Program-made: the position numbers and the translations under genes
In this document: piece by piece, positions 57,401-64,000 of the stretch
Layout: each line of letters starts with the position of its first letter
Position numbering within the stretch: position 1 is the first letter of the stretch
Assembly (NCBI RefSeq): GCF_910596095.1
Contig: NC_056535.1
Location: forward strand, 2,761,001 to 2,825,000
Source: Thunnus maccoyii
Lineage: Eukaryota > Chordata > Actinopteri > Scombriformes > Scombridae
DNA length: 64,000 nt
Reading direction: 5' to 3'
Notes under the pieces: generated by a model
Seen by the model: the letters and a program-made list of their open reading frames with translations, nothing else
Told to the model about the DNA's origin: nothing
Databases searched by the model: none

Positions 57401-60400
57401 ATAAAAGACAAAGAATAGCAGCAAATATTCACATTTGAGGAGCTGAAATCAGTGAATTTTGGCCATTTTTGCTTACAAAGTGACATAAATGTATGCTTTC
57501 ACATTTAGTTTATATTGCCAAAACATATGTGTAAATGCTGTTTCTATTTCGTTATTATTATTTTTTTAACAGTGTTTCCATCATTTATTTGTTGTAACCC
57601 AGATGACTGGAAAAAATGCTTATTGGACTATGCATGGAAATAAGTTATTTATGTTAGGCGTAGTTCTTTTAAAATAAAAATAAATACTATAATAGTTTAG
57701 TTTTTTCACAGCGTATTTCTGTCAATTTACACTCCACTAAAGATTGGACAAGCAGTTTCAAGATTTATCACAAGTGAAAGACAAAACTGGCAGAACAATT
57801 TGTCCTCAGGTAGTACATGTCGTCCTACCAATCCACAGTCCTCTGAACATTTCATTCTCTGACCATGACTCCTACAGCTGACATGCAAGGTCAGTCTTCA
57901 CTGAGATACTCCTTTCTGTGAGAGTCTCCCCCCCTACTACTGGAAAAAATTATCCTTGCATTCCATGGTCAAGGTCTGCAAACTGACAATACACTGTTGG
58001 TAGATAAGTTCAGGAGTTGAACGGGGGCCTTTAGTTCAGCCAAAGGCCAGTGATCAGGTCAGTGATCATCAGATGATACTGTCTTGGCAGATGACTTTCA
58101 GATGATGCTTTAACAATGTCCTTTCTCTTGTGTCCAATCTGATATACCATTATTAACAGTCTGTAAAAAGCCATTGACTTTAGCCTCCTGCTAACCAAAA
58201 ATACAACATGTTTTTTTATGCTCTGATATCTCTCTCACTGTTCAACCAAGAAAGAATCTTTCCGACCTTCTCCTCCTTTCAGATGCTGAATGTCTGCTTT
58301 TGTTTGTCCCCAGGTGCCATGCCTGTGCAGCGGTGCTACATGTCTGATGTGCAGCTGCTGTCCGAACAGCAGGAACTCCACAGTGACTAGGATCATCTAC
58401 GCCTCCATCTTGCTGCTGGGGACCATTGTTGCCTGCATCATGCTGTCGCCGGGTGTGGATCAGCAGCTTAAAAGGGTATGACAGGATCCTGGAAATACAG
58501 CAAATGAATAGAGAGAACGAACAGCTCTGTTCACTCTGGATGAAGTAACGCTCAGGATGAAGAAGCCATATGTGTGATGAATGACACTGATACACAGATG
58601 TTAAAGTAGCTAATGTCAGCTAATATATACACAGCTTTAATACTGCTGTAGCTGCTATATTGCTGCTTATTGTTCTCACTTAACAGCCAGTGCAAATAAA
58701 TGAGCCAGAGAGAGGGCAGATGTGTTAGATGTAGCTTTCAAAAATATCCATCACAACAGGATCTGAGGCAGATAATGATGTCATTACTTGACAGTTTCAA
58801 AAATCTGATGACATATTGTACATAAACACATAACATACGTAAACATTTTTACTAGTGGCATGACCACTTTGGTCCAGACTGAAATCTCTCGACAGTTGTT
58901 CGATGGATTGCTATGACAAGACATTGATGATCCCCAGAGGATGAATCCTAATGACTATGGTGATCCTCTGTCTTTTTGTCTAGCACCACCATGAAGTTGA
59001 CATATGTGGTTCAGAGTGAAATATCCCGATACCTATCAGATGGATAGCCATGAAATTTACAATAGATATTCAAGGTCCATAGAGGATAAATTCCTACCAC
59101 TGTGGTGATCCTCTGACTCTTCCTCTTCCGCCACCTGAACCAGACGATGTATTCTAATTACTTTGGTCATCCTCTGACTGAGATTGAATTTATAGTTCTT
59201 TATTGAAATATCGTTACAGCTCGTCGATTGATTGCTTTGAAATTTGGTTCACACATTCATGGTCTCCAGAGGATGAATTGACATCATCAGGTCAAAATTT
59301 GTCCAATACAAACCAGTGCACACCTTCAAGACTCATGACATTCCCATCAGCCTCAGCTGTACTTTGCGTTTAGTGAACATGGTAAACATTATATGTACAA
59401 AGCATTAAAATGCTAGCATTTTCATGGTGAGCATGTGTACATGGTGATTTGAGCATTTAGCTTAAGTACAGCCTCACAGAGCTGCTACTCTGTCTTGTGT
59501 TTTATGTACTGAGAAGGACATTTTACAGTGTAAAAATCAACTTGTCACTGCTCTTCTGGACAAACTACACAGTGGCCACACTGTCTCTAAATGATGTCTA
59601 ACACATCTATAGCATTTCTGTCCTGCAATTTCTTGTTACTTATCTGCCAACATAAATCCTGATAGTCAATTATTTGTAATAGGTCTAGCTGAAAACAGTG
59701 TGCTCCAGCAGAGTAGCTGGCTGTGAACAGGATAAGATACCTATCTTGCCATTTCATCTCTGAGTTAAATCATAAAATGCTGGAGAGGATGTTAGCTAAG
59801 AGTGTTATATATTATTAGGTCACATTAGAATCTCACGTATCATCTCATGGGTAAAAGAATCAACCTGCACAAATACAAAATTGATTTAAACCCATCAGTG
59901 GTTCTACTCTAAAGACAATTAGTTGTGATCCATATCATGAGTAATTGTCAATTCTCCCTCTATTCAATAAATGAAAATAAATCTTTTCAATATACCTGTG
60001 CATTAGATTCTCTCAGTAGACTTCACAGCGGACCTCTTCTTAACACTTTTTACTGAATAGTAAACAGAAAATCATGGATTATGTTACTGAGTAACATATA
60101 TTTAACATACGCAGTAGTTAAGAAAGTATTCAGAATTTGTTTACTAAAAACAGAAATCGGGGCTCCAACTAACAATCACTTTCATTATTGCTTAATCTCT
60201 GTATTATTTTCTTGATTTGTGGATTTATCATTTAGAAAAAAGAACATTGTGAAAAATGCCCATTACAAGTCCACCTTTTTTTGCCCAACAAACTGACCAA
60301 AGCTGAAAGATATTCATTGTACCATCATAAAGGACTAAGAAAACCAGAAAAAAAGCATTTGCATTTGCTGGGATCAGTGAATTTCTGCTACTTTTGCTTG

Positions 60401-63400
60401 AAGGGATTGTAAATGAGACGTTTTAGAGCAATTACTGACGTTAACCCCCTGCTTCATCTAACAGTGTCCATATCAAGTATACTTTTATGTCATTATGTTC
60501 TTATGCTCTCATCATGTTGTGTGACACAGTTGTGCAGGTGTTTGAACATGTTGTTTATGTTTCCTCGCAATGCCACAGCTATTTTCTGACAGCATTTACT
60601 TTTGGCTTTGTTCTGTTCTGTAAAATTTTTACTGACACAAAAATCTGCCCACATGACCACATGCATCTTTTTTCTGTGTCAGATTAAGTTTCATTACCAG
60701 TTACTTTTGGTTAGATGTGACTTTTTATTTTAACTGAGTACAGACTTGACTTAAATTGGGTCAGTTAGAGATCTATAATGTTGAGTTCATAGATGTTTTG
60801 TAAAGTTCAAATGTGATTTCCTGTGATTTGCTGTAGATTCCAGGCTTCTGTGAAGACGGGGCAGACTCTTCTATCCCCGACTTTCAGGCTGATGTCAACT
60901 GTGAAATGTTTGTGGGCTACAAGGCAGTGTACCGTGTCTGCTTTGGCATGAGTATGTGGTTCCTGGGCTTTTCCATTCTTACGATTAACATCAAGAACAG
61001 CAGAGACCCCCGTGCCGCCATCCATAATGGGTAAGTAACACCAGCAATGCACACTGAATTACTTTCTTTCTTTGAAAACTATCAGCCTCCAGATTCACAT
61101 TTTTGAAGTTTCAAGTAAGGAAAGTACAGAGACAAAAAGCAACCATACATCAATTGCATTGAAAGCAGCTTTTTAAGTTTTAATGAGCTGAAACAGAGGA
61201 CAAAACACCCTTTAGAGCCCCGACTGACTCCTTTATTCTGACCTGACACAGTCAATCCTCACCGAAACAAAAAGAACTCTCCACTTGTGCGCTGTGACAC
61301 TAGGTCAGAGGTGTTATGATAAGTTATATAATATGTTGTTCAGCAAGTGGCCTTTGTCCTGCACTTACCTTTGAAGTCTTGAGATTCTTTAGTGCGATTG
61401 CAACATTTATTTTCAGTATCAATCTACCGTACATCACTAGTCCATTGATTCTTTTATTATTTGATTACTCATTTAGTTCATGTAGTTATAAAAAATATAA
61501 CAAATACCCATCACATTACCAGAGCTCAAAGTGAGGTTCTTTAGTTTCTCACTTGGTGACCAGCAGCCACAAAGGTATTTACATTACGATAATGTAAAAC
61601 TATGATACAAGTAAACAGATCCTGAGTCAGCAAAGGTTTGTTGTTTTTGCTTGATAAGATTCAGATGCAGATTTTTTTATTTGCACACATATTCAACAAA
61701 AAATAGAAATAAAACATGTGACAGGAGAGGTCAAGAAGCCACAGGCTTTAACAACAGACCTCCTCTCAATTTAAGAAAAAAAGGAAAAAAACTAATAAAT
61801 GGAACATGATTTAGCAAAATACAAAGAAAATAAATGACAATAAGAAACACATAAAATGAACAAGAGTTCACCAATCAGCAGACAGTAATCATATCAAAGG
61901 AAAAGAAATAAAATAAAATAAAGAATTAGAAATCATGATTTAAATGTGACGACAATTTAGTTTTTACATTTTTCAAAAGAATAGCAAGTTTTTGATAATG
62001 TGTGCTTTGGCATTTTATATCTGTGCAGCAGGATATTTGGCCATGCATCGATTTGTAAAAAGGAAGATGAAGATCAACCTCTCTGCTATTATGAGAGTTA
62101 ATTTGAGAATTACATTTGAAGAAGTTGCTAAAAGAACAAGAGCAAGAACATACAGTATATTCTTAAATAAACCCATATATGTGATGAATATTCATGACAT
62201 ATACTGAAAGAATGTTTAGTTTTCTGAACAGGGGGACAGAGACCTACTTAGAGTTTGAGAAAGTCATCAATCTTAAAAAAAATCTTTTCTGCAGCAGATG
62301 AAGGTCATGGAGATTAAAGGAGCATGTATTAGCCCAAACAATATTATCTATATCAATCCAATAAGGACAAATCATGGAATAATATAAAGTTAATAAACAA
62401 GACACACTGAAGTGAAGTACAAGCTAAATAATTAGCCAGTTATCAAGACTGTAATTATTTTAGTTTCAACACCTGATCAACTGATATTTCTTTTTTTTTT
62501 TTTTACAAAAAGTCTCAGACCTGTTCCTTAAATAATACAACAGTAATGAACAATTCCAGCGTGATTTAAATGTTTATTCTTCATTGTTGCTTATTTTTGT
62601 TTGTTTGTTTTTTACATTTTCAATCCTTTTATGTTCATTATTTTAATGCCCTTGATGACGTATCTTAATGTTGATTTCTATGTGCATACACCATAACTGA
62701 ATCATTTTAGTTTAGTGAGTTTTAGTACCAGTGAACATACAGGCCTTTATAGAAACTCTCCTTCTTTATAAGTGTAGTGCAGTGTGCAGGTGCTAGAGCG
62801 TCAAAACTGATAAATGATATTATTTAATGACATTAAACATCCCATTTAATTCCAAAGACAACATGTCTAGATGAACCATGAATGAACCATCATTTCAGCG
62901 ATCTGTAGAACAGTGAGACCAGACCAGACACAAAGCAGCGCTTCATATAAAGTTTGATCAGGATCATGTTTTTCTCTCCAATAAAACCTTCAACAGCAAA
63001 GATTCTGTGCAGTTATATTAAGACCTGTCTTCTGTTAGTCAGACTCCATCCAAGTCAACAGACAAACCACAAGAAGATGTTTCCTCAACAAAAGTGAAAT
63101 GAAACAGAAATGAAAAGCAGATTTTACACAGATTGCTTTACTGCTGTGTTCTTGTCTGGGATTCTGTGTTTGGTTTACATCCTTCCTCTGCTGCCCACTG
63201 CTCTAACAGTTTGTCACACTTTAAACCTTGCAGTGTGTGATTCTGTTGTTTTTACTATATGACAGTCAAACTACCTTCTGAGTGTTACACTTAGAAGAAA
63301 TGTTTTGACTATGAGGGTCACTGATTAAATATGCTCTTGTTACAACACTAAAAATAGAAAATATGTTATAATTGTGTGATTGAAGCTGTTTTTTATGACA

Positions 63401-63776
63401 TGTTTGTTTATGTGTGTTCTACTGTGTAATCAGCCAGTAACTATTTGTTTCCAGATTTTGGTTCTTTAAGTTTGCTGCCTTGGTGGCAATTACAGTCGGT
63501 GCCTTTTACATTCCAGATGGGCCTTTTACCTACAGTAAGAACTCAGATCATGATATCCAACATACACAGAGTTTTGATAATATAGAGTATGATAGTGAGA
63601 TGAGTCGTTTAATGACCCGTGTGCCTCTGTTGTTGCAGCGTGGTTTATCGTGGGCTGCGGTGGAGCTTTCTTTTTCATTCTGATCCAGCTGGTGCTGCTG
63701 GTGGACTTTGCCCACTCCTGGAACGAGTCCTGGGTGGACAGAATGGAGACCGGCAACTCCAGGGGCTGGTATGCAG
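54435..63776 (+). CDS. serinc3: Serine incorporator 3-like protein, first five coding exons (partial at window edge)
   Basis: Joined exons 54435-54473, 58314-58475, 60837-61030, 63455-63534 and 63639-63776 encode the first 204 residues of a SERINC (about 470 aa in the family); the rest lies beyond the window. SERINCs are multipass membrane proteins linked to incorporation of serine into phosphatidylserine and sphingolipids and to lipid scrambling; mammalian SERINC3/5 also restrict retroviral infectivity. Signatures: MGAVLGAFS start, [22 protein letters not shown] cysteine cluster (residues 17-38), TM1 about 39-56, [43 protein letters not shown]. The MGAVLG start and STVTRIIY favour SERINC3 over SERINC1 or 2, and a ccn5-like gene on the same side supports this. 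Intron 1 has a GC donor. Confidence 0.9.
56480..56680 (+). repeat. Dispersed fish repeat, copy 3 (diverged)
   Basis: ctaacaagcattgtgtgtgt, tgatatatcttattcctgtg, gccgtagagctccattgttg and gttgcactgggtgacatg match copies 1 and 2 in order. Confidence 0.55.
57265..57485 (+). repeat. MITE family R5 copy in serinc3 intron 1
   Basis: gggttgtgacaaattattat to cagtgaattttggccatttt shares the order of blocks with 60158-60425 and the reverse of 41645-41915. Confidence 0.55.
58314..58475 (+). CDS. serinc3: serinc3-like exon 2
   Basis: Acceptor tttgtccccag, donor AGG|gtatga; 54 codons in phase 0. Encodes the cysteine-rich [15 protein letters not shown] segment and the first transmembrane helix ([18 protein letters not shown]). 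Confidence 0.92.
58860..59500 (+). repeat. Fish repeat with about three related internal units
   Basis: Units of the form tccagactgaaatctctcga, gatggattgctatgacaaga, ccccagaggatgaatcctaa, gtgatcctctg recur at about 58872, 59010 and 59190 with strong drift. They are followed by gtgaacatggtaaacattat and acagcctcacagagctgcta, an order of blocks common in percomorph genomes. Confidence 0.6.
60158..60425 (+). repeat. MITE family R5 copy in serinc3 intron 2
   Basis: Begins ggggctccaactaacaatca and runs through gatcagtgaatttctgctac; same family as 57265-57485 and 41645-41915. Confidence 0.6.
60837..61030 (+). CDS. serinc3: serinc3-like exon 3
   Basis: Acceptor tgctgtag|ATT, donor AAT GG|gtaagt. 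Encodes IPGFCED, an extracellular loop, VGYKAVYR and the second transmembrane helix, then the DPRAAIHN loop. The loop is longer and more acidic ([13 protein letters not shown]) than in SERINC1. Confidence 0.92.
61031..63454 (+). other. serinc3-like intron 3
   Basis: A 2.4-kb GT-AG intron. About 61650-62400, read on the minus strand, looks like a retrotransposon 3'UTR ending in tgtgcaaataaa; its family cannot be named. The remainder is AT-rich and featureless to me. Confidence 0.5.
63455..63534 (+). CDS. serinc3: serinc3-like exon 4
   Basis: Acceptor ttgtttccag|ATT, donor TAC A|gtaaga. Encodes [18 protein letters not shown] and YIPDGPF, the highly conserved third transmembrane segment of SERINCs. 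Confidence 0.92.
63639..63776 (+). CDS. serinc3: serinc3-like exon 5
   Basis: Acceptor ttgttgcag|CGT, donor GCA G|gtcagt. Encodes [20 protein letters not shown], then [11 protein letters not shown] and WYA. The remaining exons lie beyond base 64000; nothing further is coding up to the edge. Confidence 0.92.
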
Positions 63777-64000
63777 GTCAGTGACTCAAGCTGTGGCCCA
63801 GTTACATGCTGTATACAACTTCTAACTCTAACTTTTAAATAACAAAATGAAATGCATTTTAAAATGACGACACGCAGACTAAAATAGCTTGATTTTTGAA
63901 TGTAGTTTACAGTGTCATGATTGAAAAAAGAGGAACGACTGACAGCTGAAATAAGTGTAAAACAAACATTTCAAATCTGTGGAAACAGGGTGAACACTTA

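Larger units (their letters stand above)
54474..58313 (+). other. serinc3-like intron 1 (GC-AG)
   Basis: A 3.84-kb intron starting gcaagt and ending ccccag. It contains partial copies of the angle-shaped MITE family at about 55700-55790 and 57265-57485, a copy of the 2960-type repeat at about 56480-56680, and C10-T16 at 56888-56913. No coding sequence recognised. Confidence 0.7.
58476..60836 (+). other. serinc3-like intron 2
   Basis: A 2.4-kb GT-AG intron holding a repeat cluster at about 58860-59500 and a MITE copy at about 60158-60425 (both listed). The rest is AT-rich with no recognised coding sequence. Confidence 0.65.

Noticed and set aside
58242-58595. 117-codon minus-strand ORF
   Set aside because: Antisense shadow of serinc3 exon 2.
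1-64000. CRISPR arrays, prophage, operons, rRNA or tRNA genes
   Set aside because: None visible; the window is vertebrate nuclear DNA, and no tRNA or rRNA signature was noticed by eye.

Overview
This window looks like nuclear DNA of a teleost fish, most likely a percomorph. The protein-coding genes are vertebrate genes, three of them split by GT-AG (and one GC-AG) introns. The long non-coding stretches are filled with decayed fish-type DNA transposons (hAT-like and TTAA-bounded MITEs, a Tc1/mariner relic), a few LINE 3' ends and microsatellites. No bacterial, plasmid or viral gene organisation was seen.

Four genes can be supported. (1) 9264-15811, + strand: a complete five-exon CCN matricellular gene, best read as ccn5 (wisp2). 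It keeps the C-terminal cystine-knot (CT) module that human CCN5 lacks. (2) 20483-21523, + strand: a complete single-exon P2Y1-like nucleotide GPCR. (3) 40351-42488, - strand: a two-exon gene with a C-terminal fibronectin type III domain, best matched to fndc11. (4) 54435-63776, + strand: the first five coding exons of a SERINC-family multipass membrane protein, best matched to serinc3. It runs off the right edge, and its first intron uses a GC donor. CCN5 and SERINC3 are also neighbours on human chromosome 20q13, which supports the two assignments. The genes do not form a pathway; they share a conserved neighbourhood.

Layout: 1-9140 is intergenic repeat-rich DNA (a 1.05-kb TTAA-bounded element at 6644-7695, a LINE tail at 5486-5796, a (CA)n tract). 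9145-15811 is ccn5, with a 241-bp MITE in intron 3. 15812-20482 is MITE-rich spacer with a LINE tail and a (GTT)n tract. 20483-21620 is the P2Y gene. 21621-40267 is an 18.6-kb gene desert with a hAT-like copy, an inverted repeat pair, an SGNH-hydrolase fragment, a Tc1 relic, an unidentified coding remnant and a MITE with a long palindrome. 40268-42488 is fndc11. 42489-54434 is another repeat-rich spacer, including a hAT-like element with an intact 8-bp target duplication. 54435 to the end is serinc3.

Exon boundaries were read by eye from splice signals and reading-frame continuity. Repeat family names rest on terminal repeats, target duplications, copies within this window and general knowledge of fish repeats; no database search was run.
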